Source of the DNA: Cryptomeria japonica | Taxonomy: Eukaryota; Streptophyta; Pinopsida; Cupressales; Cupressaceae | DNA: 64,000 nucleotides | NCBI RefSeq assembly: GCF_030272615.1 | Contig: NC_081412.1 | Coordinates: 672,399,823-672,463,822 of the forward strand | Direction of reading: 5' to 3' | Shown: positions 1-10,702 of the stretch, piece by piece | Layout: every line of letters begins with the position of its first letter | Position numbering within the stretch: the first letter of the stretch is position 1 | Made by a program: the position numbers and the translations under genes | The notes under the pieces: generated by a model | Database searches by the model: none | What the model was told of the DNA's origin: nothing | Seen by the model: only the letters and a program-made list of their open reading frames with translations

Positions 1-126
1 TTTCATTATTTAAATTATATATTAAGTTATATGTTGATCTTATTTTACTCTTTTGGAACACTCCAAGTGTGGGCGAGGTGCAACATTTTCCAACCTTTGA
101 CAACACAACTATTGAACACTACAAAA

Positions 127-1107
127 TGTTGAGAGGGGAGGTGAATCGACATGTATTAAAAATTGATTAGATTAAAAACATTATTCCTTTAAGTCTTCAA
201 AACATCAAGCATGACACATACATGAAAGTGAATAATTAAAACATAAAAAACATCCACACAAAAAACACCAAGATTTTTACATGGAAAACCCAAATTGGGA
301 AAAACTATAGTGAGAATCAAACTTACAATATATGTAATAAGTGTTTATAAAGATTTAGGCCACAAGCTAGGGAGCTCATTGCTCAAGACTTGTAGGCTAA
401 GATGCACAACCTTAGGACAACATAGAAAAGGAATACTTGCACTATTGAATATCACTTCTTTAGGGCAAGATACAAAACATATATTTAGATACAATAAGAA
501 TAATGTGCTAGGAACATAATCCAATGATCTACAACATCCATATAGTACCAACAAGACAAGGAATGCAACGCGTTCCTCCGTAATGTGCTAAAACTACACA
601 AACTCTGAACACAAACATAAATAGTTCTCATAGCAAAAAATTCCATCCATTTGAAAACTGAAATATAAGAAGATTGGTCTAGCATAACCATTCTACTCCA
701 ATAGACAAATACATCTGATACACATCTGGTACAACTAGACAAATATACCGTTCACCAAAACTATCACTAGAGATAGTCGCATGGTTTCCAAACCAAACAA
801 AAAGACATCAATCCTCTAGAAACACAACATATCATGAATATATGTTATCCAAAATGCTTACAATTAGTTTTCTCACACAAAAAACATAACCACATATTCC
901 TAAAAGAAAATCATCATACTCCACATAATCTACATATAACTCTACGCACTATATCACTTACAGGCAAACATTCAAACTCAACCAATATCAAATGCTCAAC
1001 CAAAATACTATTAGACCATACACTTTTGTATCATATAATTTCCAAACTAACACCTGAATTAGCAACAAGTTTGACATATATGACAATAAAGACTCATATG
1101 TGCAACA
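127..1107 (-). mobile_element. C0 3' LTR (copia-type)
   Basis: Long terminal repeat about 981 bp long, read on the minus strand. On the plus strand it begins TGTTGAGAGGGG and ends GCAACA, giving the TG...CA ends of an LTR. It shares its layout with the LTRs at 6735 and 37316: a 'gaggggaggtgaatc' block near the start, a later 'acaccaagattttt.acgtggaaa' block, and an end that runs directly into a purine tract. The matching 5' LTR is not in the window. The first 126 bases are flanking sequence in which I see nothing. Confidence 0.72.
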
Positions 1108-1121
1108 ATCTCCCCTTTTAT
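1108..1121 (-). other. Polypurine tract of C0
   Basis: On the minus strand this reads ATAAAAGGGGAGAT and lies directly upstream of the LTR. That is the position of the plus-strand primer for reverse transcription. The same tract, in the same place, adjoins the C1 and E7 LTRs. Confidence 0.65.
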
Positions 1122-1611
1122 CATTGATGACAACACAAAATAATCTTCCCATATAGAAAAAAATTCTCCCCCTTTGACATCAAAGATAAAGGGATAATCT
1201 ACTAGGTAGGAAATCTATACAAGTCTATAACTTCCCCAATCAAAAAACAATCGCTTACACCATAGATCTTCAAAGTAGAAAAATAATAGAATGAGTACAA
1301 ATAGCTTCAGATAATCGATTGCCAAACAGTTGCCCATAAAAACTATCATACATTACTAGGCCAAATGTCCTTGAATTGTTTCTTAAGATCCACAAGAGAA
1401 GAATCCCATGAATGAATAGTAGTAGAAATAATTCTACTATGACACTCACACTCAAGACACAAATCAACTGCAACCTCAAAAATATCTCAATTCTACACAC
1501 TCTCTCCTACCTTTTCAGCATCTATCAATAACTTGATAAATGAAGATCACAAAACTATCTCATGTATCCGTGTCTTTCTCTCTATCGTAGCGATAACTAT
1601 GAATGAATTTC

Positions 1612-2770
1612 TCAAATCCTTGATCTCACAACATCATTACCATCTTTATAGATATCAAAAGAATAGGCCAATTCATTAAGTTGAGACTTAATTGAGTCTA
1701 TCTCTTCCTTAAACTTCTTCATAGAAGTTGGCCACATCAAGCAGTAGCTGTATAACCATAAAACATTATCAACCACCTTCTCGAAAATTCCTCATAATAG
1801 GAAAAAGATTTGAATGTGCTCTTATGAATTTTTATGTCAACTTATCACCTAGGTTCATCTCTATACATGATTCATCTGAACCACTACTACCAGCACCCTC
1901 TAAAGCCATGATCTCCGAAATAATTTCCACCAATACTTTTGGAAGCAAGTCGAAAGCATTGTTAGGAACAAGATTATTTTGGAGTAGATATGTAACCAAT
2001 GCTCGCTCAATGACATCCTTATCATACGTAAGAACTGTAAGATACAAACTACTGGTGTCCTTCAGACCATCAACAAGACCAATTAAATCAAGTACTTTAT
2101 AAACCTCACGAGAAATTTCCCCAAAACAAGTATGGGAAGCAACCAACCTTTCTCCTTTCTCAACATCTTCTTGCACACTTATGTTCTTTGGTTCTCCTTC
2201 ATCACTTTCCACAACTATAGTGTCTACACTTTTCTTCTCAACTAGACTCCTATGCTCAGATTTCAATAACTTAGAAATAGAAGAAGAGGCCTTTATAGAT
2301 AACATCCTATTCATTTTAACCTTCGAATCATTTCCTTTTGAAGACACACCAACATCATCAACTCTTTTTCTACTTGATTTTCCAATGATCTCATCAAATG
2401 TTCCAAATCTTTCTACACTCATATCTTTAGGCGATTTAATAAGGACCTCTATAATACCCATACATTCATCCTCAAAAAACTTTATAGGGAAGCTTGGATA
2501 CCCATGAAGTCATCAACACTACTTCCTCCATAAAGAAATTGTCCTTGTCCACCATGAAATTAATCTCATTTCTGTACCAATCCTAATCACATTTGGAGAA
2601 ATCCGAGTTCTGATTTCCTTCCAGAGATCCATAAAGAACTTAATCCGAGTTCTGATTTCCTTCCAGAGATCCATAAAGAACTTACAACAAGCGCCATTAC
2701 TATCATCCAATTTATCCAAATATTGTTTAATTTGAGCACCTACAGTCACATCTTTTATCCACACAAGCAA
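1612..2770 (-). pseudogene. Unrecognised ORF carried by C0, C-terminal part
   Basis: This minus-strand coding trace holds a 209-codon open stretch (2461 to 1832). It continues in both directions after frameshifts, one near 2488 and one near 1790. The N-terminal side contains MTKNEMYPFRYGSLIICLC and a repeated FFMDLWKEIRTRI block. The middle is Ser/Lys/Glu-rich and the C-terminal end looks coiled-coil (KKFKEEIDSIKSQLNELAYS). I see no RT, integrase, RNase H or CCHC motif. Its position next to a copia-type LTR suggests a large non-autonomous element that carries its own ORF rather than pol. It is cut by the TRIM-like insertion at 2819 and resumes at 5041. Function is unknown. A loose resemblance to the proteins of other non-autonomous plant elements is inference only. 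Confidence 0.5.
2600..2683. repeat. 42-bp tandem duplication
   Basis: Two adjacent identical 42-bp copies (2600-2641 and 2642-2683). The length is 14 codons, so the C0 reading frame is kept and the protein simply repeats FFMDLWKEIRTRI. This looks like a recent replication slip. Confidence 0.9.
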
Positions 2771-2818
2771 ATAATGAGAGAGCCATATCGAAAGGGGTAC
2801 ATTTCATTCTTTGTCATC

Positions 2819-2980
2819 TGTTATCATAACTATGTAATGTTCTATTATATTGATAGTTAGCAATTATGATAGGTTTGTATATCATACAGTTATACCAACT
2901 GTATATCTCCCTATATATGTACACGCCCGCATGCATTCAATTATGATCAATCAAAGTTTTTATCATTTTTGTTTTTTTCA
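2819..2980 (+). repeat. 5' LTR of the TRIM-like element
   Basis: Begins TGTTATCATAACTATG and ends in a T run followed by CA. It matches the 3' LTR at 4889 along its length, with a few extra bases, including 'tatctccctatata'. Confidence 0.9.
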
Positions 2981-2982
2981 TT

Positions 2983-2994
2983 TGGTATCAGAGC
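2983..2994 (+). other. Primer binding site, initiator-Met tRNA type
   Basis: TGGTATCAGAGC, two bases after the 5' LTR end. It is the exact consensus seen in many plant copia and TRIM elements. Confidence 0.9.
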
Positions 2995-4875
2995 AGAAAT
3001 AGATCTGTGGTCTTCAATGTGAGCAGATGGAGGGCGATTAGACGACTGCAACTTACGCAGTAGAAATGTGCAGAAGCCATGGCAATATTTGAAGATTTTG
3101 TATTGTTCTTCACATTCTTGAAGATGTGATTTGTCCTTTGAATGACCGAGCCCTATGTGAAGCACTTCGTAAGAAACATATGCTTTGAATGATGTGATTT
3201 GTATTTAGGAAAAGGATGTTTGCTGGCTGTAAGAGAATGTAGATCTACATGAGTAAGGCAGTGAGAAATGGCGCACTGCGACGTATGGAGGTGAGGAAGC
3301 TTGCATAGATAAGAGGTTAAGTGCGTGACGCATTGAAACTAGGAGTTTAGCATTTAAATTTGTCTGTTCTTGTGGCACGGGGGCAACGATAGAAAGTGAG
3401 CAGTGAATGATGTAGCTGGTATAAAATGTGGTTCAAGAAATAGAATATTAGATTAACGTTACTTGCCATTTCTATGAATTGTTGCATTGTTTGTCAAAGG
3501 AGATCATAAATTATGTAAGGCGTTTGTTGTGAGCAGTGAATGCTAGGCTGTGTAGAAGTGGAAAACAAAGGAGATTGAAATCAATGTATGGTCTGCGATG
3601 AGGTTTGATCTGGTGCAAATGAAATTGCACAAATATTTTGTTGCTGTGAAAGGCGTGGTTCCTTTTGATACATAGGTAACTATTTTATTTTGGTTTCTAT
3701 TGCTACTTTGAATTTCCTAGAAGTGTAGATATTGTGAAATTTGTATGTTGGCGTAAGAAATGAAGACGCGTGCATAAATTGTTTCTGTGAAGAATGAAAT
3801 ATTTATAAGTTGAATATTGGGGAGCATCTTTGCACTTAAAGAAAGAAAAGATTGTTTGAGAAAATTCAATGAGTGCAAGAAGAGACAAAGGTTTGGAAAT
3901 AATATTGATAGTCTTTATAAAGAAATTGAAGTAAATGATAAAATTTTGATTTCCTTTGTATTATATGTTATTGGCTAAGGTGTCAAATTGAAATATGAGT
4001 AATTTTGTATTGATTTTGGAGTGATAAGGAAAGTAATGGTGTGTTTTTAATTTTGGAGGTATATGGGTTCATTATTGGCTGAAGTTGACATTGTTATATT
4101 TTAATCATGACTGAATATATGATAAATATTGCTTGTGTTTTGGGAATCATTAATTCTATATTTGACAAAATATTTGAAAGGGTGAATGCATCTTCAAACA
4201 ATTATGCTTCGAGTTTTGGGCATGCTTTTACTATATCTAATGAGGCCTTCAAAGACTCGCATGCTTGTGTTATTGGGTTCTTAGAGGTTGTATTACTTTC
4301 TTTGGTGCTTCTTTTGAAGGGTAAACTATAATAGGTTCATGTTGAAGGTTGTTGGCACCGGGGGATGGAGGATTTTTATCTTCTCAATTTAGCTTCTCGC
4401 TTTGAGTTGGTGTTCTACATGAGAAGAAATTTTGGTATTTTGGATTCGACTTTTTCTTTCTTTATTGATGCTGACACAATTGAAGAATACATGTGTTGTG
4501 AAAGTTATATTTTGGAGACAGGTTTGAGATTTGGTGTTGAGCTCAATACAAATCATTGCCGAGTGAGATTCAGAGTATATGATCAGGAATTATACCCTTT
4601 CGTGATCATTAGATAATGATAGAGATCTATCCTATCTCTTGAATAGTTCAAGACTTTGTTATTCAAGAGTTCAAGACTGGGAGCTTAAGAACATGCTCAA
4701 AGCTACACCTTTTCGAGGGTTAAGAGAGAACTTTATGGAGCCCTGCATGGTTCAGGATTTGTTGAACTTCAAGAGAAGATCTTTCAGAAATATGTATTTA
4801 TATAAAGTAATCAACAAGTTTTGTTGTGTAAGCCTTAATGGGGGGACCCTAGGGAAAGTCTTAGAATCAATGTAA
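2995..4875 (+). other. Internal region of the TRIM-like element
   Basis: About 1.9 kb without a recognisable domain. Short open stretches exist at 4107-4331 (74 codons, hydrophobic C-terminal end) and 4365-4616 (83 codons, plus strand), but neither matches a family I know. A stretch rich in gtg/gag codons lies at 3000-3650. The region could be captured host sequence or simply decayed spacer. Confidence 0.4.
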
Positions 4876-4888
4876 TAAGGGAGGGGGA

Positions 4889-5035
4889 TGTTGGCATAAC
4901 TATGTAATGTTCTATTACATTGATAGTTAGCAGTTATGATAGGTTTGGATATCATACAGTTATACCAACTGGATGTACACACCCACCTACATTCAATTAT
5001 GATCAATCATATTTTTTATCATTCTGCATTTTTCA
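4889..5035 (+). repeat. 3' LTR of the TRIM-like element, with its polypurine tract
   Basis: Begins TGTTGGCATAACTATG and ends TGCATTTTTCA. The purine tract lies just before it at about 4876-4888. The target duplicate TCATC follows at 5036-5040. Confidence 0.9.
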
Positions 5036-5040
5036 TCATC

Positions 5041-5240
5041 TAGAGGTTGTCTAGTAGTTGATGCATCAAGAGTTCACACAAATCATAATCCTTGTTCTCC
5101 TTTACCATTTGATAAGAAACATATACTATCATAGAGGAGGAATATCCTTCCCAATTTGTGAAAGGAAATTTCCATCATTGCATAACTCACACCTAAATCG
5201 GCAATATTGTCAATTCAAGAGCAATTTCATCCTCACCTAG
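5041..5240 (-). pseudogene. Unrecognised ORF carried by C0, N-terminal part
   Basis: Minus-strand coding trace on the far side of the TRIM-like insertion. It reads through MMEISFHKLGRIFLLYDS and LCELLMHQLLDNL, then joins MTKNEMYPFRYG in the segment left of 2819. There is one frameshift near 5095. A second, diverged copy lies at about 6106-6305 within the tandem duplication. No known domain was recognised. The continuity across the insertion supports a single ancestral protein. Confidence 0.5.
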
Positions 5241-5249
5241 ACCTCACCT

Positions 5250-5720
5250 TGACATTTTGTCTTTTAGTGCCTGATGTCTACTTTGATTCTACTCACCTCC
5301 CTAAAATGTGAATTTTCAACTCCCTTTCTCACTCTTGCTCAAATTTGAGTCCTGATTAATAGAACTAGGTCACCTTGTTCCTAGCTCAAGACCAAGGCAC
5401 CCCACCACCTTGGTTTTCTTAATCGAGACCCAAATTTGGTTCCAAAAATGGCCACTTCAAGTGGGCCAAAATTTAGGTCCCTTGTTAGCCCACTCCATAA
5501 ATTCAATTAATTTTTGGAGAGAAGTATAAAAGGAGGTCTGCCCCTCTCATTTGAATTTTACTACTAAAATGGATAGATCTTTCTCAATTACACAAGTGAA
5601 ATTCAATTTAAGTGAGCAAGCAATCAAGCATTCATATATAACTGAAGGAGAGGTCAAGTCAAGTGCAAGGATTCGTGATTGCATCCATGATCGACCTTCT
5701 ATAAAGACATTATACAAGAC
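5250..5720 (+). other. Non-coding block with a TATA-like site
   Basis: No coding trace seen. TATAAAAGG at 5525-5533 sits in a context like an LTR promoter, with a repeat at 6600-6607 in the duplicated copy. The block could be an LTR remnant, but I could not define its ends. Confidence 0.25.
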
Positions 5721-5953
5721 TTTGTGATTCAAGAGTTTCAGACTGAGAGCTTGAGAACATACTCAAAGCTACACCTTTTCAAGGGTTAAGAGAGAACTTT
5801 ATGGAGCCCCGCTTGGTTCAGGATTTGTTGAACTTCAAGAGAAGATCTTTAAGAAATATGTATTTATATAATGTAATCAACAAGTTTTGTTGTGTAAGCC
5901 TTAACGAGGGGACCCTAGGGAAAGTTTTAGAATTAATGTAATAAGGGGGTGGA

Positions 5954-6100
5954 TGTTGGCATAACTATGTAATGTTCTATTACATTGATACTTAGCAGTT
6001 ATGATATGTTTGGATATCATACAGTTATACCAACTAGATGTACACACCAACCTACATTCAATTATGATCAATCAAATTTTCTATCATTATGCATTTTTCA
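5954..6100 (+). repeat. Duplicated LTR of the TRIM-like element
   Basis: Second copy of the 147-bp 3' LTR, begins TGTTGGCATAAC and ends TGCATTTTTCA. It is preceded by the purine tract 'aagggggtgga'. It has no element of its own and arose with the 1065-bp duplication. Confidence 0.85.
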
Positions 6101-6734
6101 TCATTCAAAGGTTGTCTAGTAATTGATGCATCAAGAGTTCACACAAATCATAATCTTTGTTGTCCTTTACCATTTAATAAGAAACATATACTATCATAGA
6201 GGAGGAATATCCTTCCCAATTTTTGAAAGGAAATTTTCATCATTGCATACCTCACACCTAAATCGACAATACTGTCAATTCAAGAGCAATTTCATCCTCA
6301 CCTAGACCTCACCTTGACATTTTTTCTTTTAGTGCCTGATGTCTACTTTGATTCTACTCACACCTCCCTAAAATGTCAATTTTCAACTCCCTTTCTCACT
6401 CTTGTTCAAATTTGAGTCTTGATTAATAGAACTAGGGCATTGGGGCACCTTGGTCCTAGCTCAGGACCAAGGCACCCCACCACCCTGGTCTTCTTAATCA
6501 AGACCCAACTTTGGTCCCAACAATGGTCACTTCAAGTGGGCCAAAATTTAGGTCCCCTATTAGCCCACTCCATAAATTCAATTAATTTTTGGAGAGAAGT
6601 ATAAAACAGGCCTGCCCCTCTCATTTTAATAATACTACTAAAATGGATAGATCTTTCTCAATTATACTAGTGAAATTCAATTCAAGTGAGAAAGCAATCA
6701 ATCATTCATATAGAATTGAAGGAGAGGTCAAGTC

Positions 6735-7823
6735 TATTAGGTCCTAGAGACAATTGAGAAGGGGCGGTGAATCAGTTGTCCAATAAATTCAACCAAAATT
6801 AACTTAATGAAAACTTAATGCTTAATACCAATAAACCAAACTTTATGCTGGTAGATAGTTTCAATAGTTAATTGCAGTACCGGTAAAGATTAATGCATGA
6901 AACACAAAGACAATAACATCCACAACACATGACACAAATATTTGTACGTGGAAACCTTATAAGGGGAAAAACCACAGTGGGAAGACTTACCCACAAACAA
7001 ATGGTACTACTGTAGATAGTATGTGTGTACAATATGGATTCTGCACATGTAGAAAGGCCAACTGCCTAGAGCTCACTGCTCAATCACAAAATGAGAGTCA
7101 CACTGAATATAATTGGATGGTTAGATCTAATGATAATGTACTACTCAGAATAACATCTTTATATGCTGGATTCAGTATCGGTTTAGTTCTAATTGCCTTC
7201 ACAAAACCTTCCTTCAACCTTTAAATGATATAGATACGTGAATAGCTCTACTTATTTTTGCATATACCTTATTACAATCCTTTTTGCATTCGCATTCTTA
7301 CTTTTTTGATCAAATAAGATCTTACATATATATCGAAGCCTAAGACCAAATGTGTAGGTCGGCTTTACAAAAGATATTACAATAAAAACAATTTACAAGT
7401 GAATCAATAACCTATGCAATATCCGATACAACATGTCAACTTAATGCATTAACAACAATAATAAATTATCTCCATAACATGTAGTGCTGATCTTGAATAG
7501 ATAAGCTTGTCTGTGCTTATCTTGGACCTATTTGTTGGTAACAACAAAAAAGAAAACCCGAATAAACAAATAACCAAATCACCAAAACCAAGTGATCAAA
7601 TAATGTCTTCAACATAACCAAGTAATCTCCAGATGATAATAGATCATCCTTAGTGTTAGTGAACAGTATAACCTATAGGTGAACCAAATACAATTGACTG
7701 TGTAAGTCTCTGGCTTGCCAGTGAACATAACTAAAATCTCCAAGTGCTGATAGGTGTTTGACAAGAGATTACAGGTGTTGTCATCAATGACAAAACAATA
7801 TCAACACATCTAAAATACCAACA
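6735..7823 (-). mobile_element. C1 3' LTR (copia-type)
   Basis: About 1089 bp. On the plus strand it starts TATTAGGTCCTAGAGAC (the TG end appears mutated to TA) and ends ATACCAACA, directly followed by the purine tract (minus strand CCAAAGGGGGAGAT, 7824-7837). It carries the 'cggtgaatcag' and 'gtacgtggaaacc' blocks shared with the C0 and E7 LTRs. The 5' LTR of C1 is missing. Between this LTR and the pol stop (7838-8169) I see only spacer. Confidence 0.75.
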
Positions 7824-8169
7824 ATCTCCCCCTTTGGCATTGATGGCAACACAAGATGGAAAAAACATCAAAGTGCCAAAACAAAAATGCCAAAAACCAA
7901 AAACCAACAATCTCCCAAAGAGATCATCAAAATAAATAATATCTCTCATCAAAGTAACAATCTCTCCCCCAAGAGATAATGTATTTTTCCATATCAATCT
8001 TTCCCCCTTTGACATCAAATGCCAAAGCCATATAGAACCAATTTACAATTAGTTCAAAGAACTTATCATAAAATATCAACTAGTCCCGCTGAGAAGTAGC
8101 TCTCCTCATCAAAGCCGAAATAAAATATTTCTCTATTAATACTGTTGATTGATGACAAACATCAACTAT

Positions 8170-9877
8170 TTAAGTCTCTACTGGTGGGGGTAGGACTCCA
8201 AGTTTCTCTCTAAGATATTCAAATGTTTCCTTAGGCAAAGGCTTTGTAAAAATATATGCAATCTGCTCTTTAGTATTCACATAAACCAATTTCACTTCTT
8301 TTGCTTTAACATTCTCTTTCAAAAAGTTTAGTTTGATAGAAGCATGTTTAGTTTTAGAGTGAAGCATTGAGTTCTTGGATATATCAATTATTGTTGTATT
8401 ATCATAGTAAATAGTTATAGGTTCCTTGCAATTTACCTTTATGTCCTTGAACATTTGCTTGATCCATAATACATGTGTGCAATTGGTTGTTGTTGCAACA
8501 TATTCTGATTCTGCTGTTGATAGACTTGTACAACTTTGTTTCTTGCTCAACCATGAAATTAGTCTGCTTTCAAGAAAAAATGCTCAGTCGGTGGTTTTTT
8601 TTCTGTCATCCACATCTCCTACCCAATTAGCATCTGTGTATGCGCATAAATCAAAATTTTCATCTCTAGGATACCACAAACCAAGATTTGTAGTACCTTG
8701 TAGGTATCAGAAAATCATTTTCACTGCTGATTCATGATTTTCTTTAGGATTACTCTGAAATCTTGAAACAGTACATACTGCATTCATAATGTCATGTCTT
8801 GTTTGTGTCAAGTATAGTAAACCTCCTATCATAGACTTGTATCTAGTCAGATTAACAGGTGTTGATTCATCCTTCAAAGATAATTTATCATTTGTAGTCA
8901 TAGGTGTACTTACCAGTTTACAATTTTCTATACAAAATTTCTTTAGTAATTCCTTCAAGTACTTAGATTGACATAGGAATATACCTTTATCAGTCTATAA
9001 AATCTGCAATCCTAAAAATAATTTTATTTCTCCAATCATAGAAAATTCAAATTATTGCTGCATTTTGTTAGAAAAGTCTTTACACAAACCATCTTCTCCT
9101 CCCAAGATTATATCATCAACAAAAACTTCAATAACCAAGATGTCATCATTAGTCACTTTGAAATATAGATTGATGTCTACATTACCTTTAGTGTAACCAA
9201 GCTTTAAAATATATTTGTCCAATCTAGCATACCAAGCTCTAGAAGCTTGCTTCAATCCATATAAAGCTTTCCTTAATCTGCAAACCATGTCTTTGTTATG
9301 TATCAAATAAAATCCATCAAGTTGCTCAATGTAAACTTCTTCTTCAAGATCTCCATTCAGAAATGCACATTTAACATCCATTTGATATACTTTGTAGTTC
9401 TTGTGTGCTGCAAAAACCAATAAAAGTTTGGCTGCCTCAATTATAGCTACCGGTGCAAAGGTTTCATTGTAATCAATTCTTTCTTTCTGAGAATATCCCT
9501 TACATACTAGTCTTTCTTTGTTTCTGATTACCATACCATCTTCATTAAGTTTATTTCTGAAAACCCATTTAGTTGCAATTACATTTTTGTCTTTAGGCCG
9601 GGGAACTAATGACCAAGTGTTATTCCTTTCAATTTGTTCTAATTCATCTTCCACAGCTTTAATACAGTATTTGTCTTCACATGCCTCATTAATTGATGTA
9701 GGTACATACCTCTTCATTTGCCAATTTTCCTCTAGTCATAACTCCTTGAAATTTGTTTCCAATTATTTGATCTTCAGAATGATTCAATCTTACATACCGG
9801 GGTGTTTTTGCTTGTTGTTGTTCTTCAGTGATTGTTGAATCCTCAGATGATGTCGGTGTCACTGGATCACCATTTTG
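8170..9877 (-). pseudogene. pol: C1 copia polyprotein, C-terminal part: RT and RNase H
   Basis: Minus-strand copia pol. The RT part (about 9717 to 8707) shows [40 protein letters not shown] and [14 protein letters not shown]. The catalytic motif is FVDDII near 9111-9125. RNase H (about 8650 to 8170) shows SKKQSCTSLSTAESEYVA, IYYDN, LHSKTKHASIK and IAYIFTKPLPK. It ends with a stop after VLPPPVET. Stops near 9052 and 9000, and a further stop near 8705, break the frame. At 9877 the protein is cut by C2 and resumes at 28513 in the same sense. It would have copied element RNA into DNA in cytoplasmic virus-like particles. Confidence 0.9.
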
Positions 9878-10309
9878 TGTTAAGGTTTCTAGCAGATCCG
9901 AAGCAAATATGAACTAACAATTATATGCAGATTTAAATACAAAAGATAAAGAAATAAAAGAGGACATAGATAACAGAAAGATTTAACATGGTTCACCTAG
10001 AATGGGTTACGTCCACCATACACAATCGTCTAATATTTCTTATTATCTAGCAAAAACATTATATCAACTTTACAATGCCTCAAGCATCCCAGTCGCTTAT
10101 AACATGCATTTTTAGGGCAACAAACAAAGTTGGCCTTTTTAGGGTTTTATTACAATGTCGGTTTTCATCAACAACAAAAATGGCAAAAAAAAATTTGTCC
10201 GGGGCTCCTACCCCCGAACCTTTGCCCGAGGCCTGTCCCGGCCCCGGACCCCAACGAGGATACGTGCTGAGTGTACAGTACTTTGTTGATCAGTCGCCAC
10301 ATTTCAAAA
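9878..10309 (-). repeat. C2 3' LTR
   Basis: About 430 bp. Starts TGTTAAGG and ends TTTCAAAA, where the right copy ends TTTCAACA. The purine tract on the minus strand (AAGTGGGAGA, about 10312-10321) adjoins it. It shares with the right copy a GC-rich block and 'gatacgtgctgagtgtacag'. Confidence 0.9.
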
Positions 10310-10406
10310 ATCTCCCACTTGGAGACTGATACTACATGACACCACTATACATGCAGCATCTGCTGGATAAATCACTAGGACTCGACTGGTATAAATTCCA
10401 CAATTA

Positions 10407-10702
10407 TCAATCAAGAAGACCAATAGAAACTGATGAAGAAATTAGCTTCTCTTGTGGAACTACCTTCATGAACATATCGACATGATTCTCACTTGTGTGA
10501 ATCTTCTCAAGCCGTAACTGAGCCTCCTCCAAAACAGTTTGGATGAAGTGGTACCTGAGTTGAATGTGCTTTGTCCTTGAATGAAAAGTAGAGTTCTTCG
10601 CAAGATGAATGGAACTCTGGCTGTCAGTATATAATGGGCTATCCTCCTGTGTCTGACCCAATTCCTCTAGAAAACATTGTAACCAAATCATCTCCTTGTT
10701 GG
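10407..10702 (-). pseudogene. pol: C2 RNase H, C-terminal half
   Basis: Minus-strand copia RNase H end: WLQCFLEELGQTQ, LYTDSQSSIHLAKN, FHSRTKHIQLRYHF and VDMFMKVVPQEKL. The expected 'DMFTK' is DMFMK. The N-terminal half lies 12.4 kb away at 23133 because G1 inserted between them. The last five bases (GTTGG) are the G1 target duplicate. Confidence 0.88.

Larger units (their letters stand above)
2819..5035 (+). mobile_element. Complete TRIM-like short-LTR retroelement
   Basis: A 2217-bp element with short LTRs (162 and 147 bp) that start TGTT and end TTTCA. It is flanked on both sides by TCATC (2814-2818 and 5036-5040). Directly inside the left LTR is TTTGGTATCAGAGC, the classic initiator-Met tRNA primer site. 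Directly before the right LTR is a purine tract ending GGGAGGGGGA. No gag or pol motif is visible, so the element is non-autonomous. At 2.2 kb it is larger than a typical TRIM. It inserted into the C0 ORF, which can be followed on both sides. Confidence 0.9.
4656..6734. repeat. 1065-bp tandem duplication
   Basis: The block 4656-5720 is repeated at 5721-6734. It contains the end of the TRIM-like element, its 3' LTR and the C0 flank. Equivalent points sit 1065 bp apart: the LTR starts are 4889 and 5954, and the next marker, 'gttgatgcatcaagag', is also present in both. The second copy is cut at 6735 by the C1 LTR. The duplication therefore came after the TRIM insertion and before C1. Unequal crossing-over is the simplest cause. 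Confidence 0.9.

Noticed and set aside
5954-6100. Solo LTR of a second TRIM-like insertion
   Set aside because: The flanks on both sides match the first copy at a constant 1065-bp offset, so it arose by tandem duplication rather than insertion.
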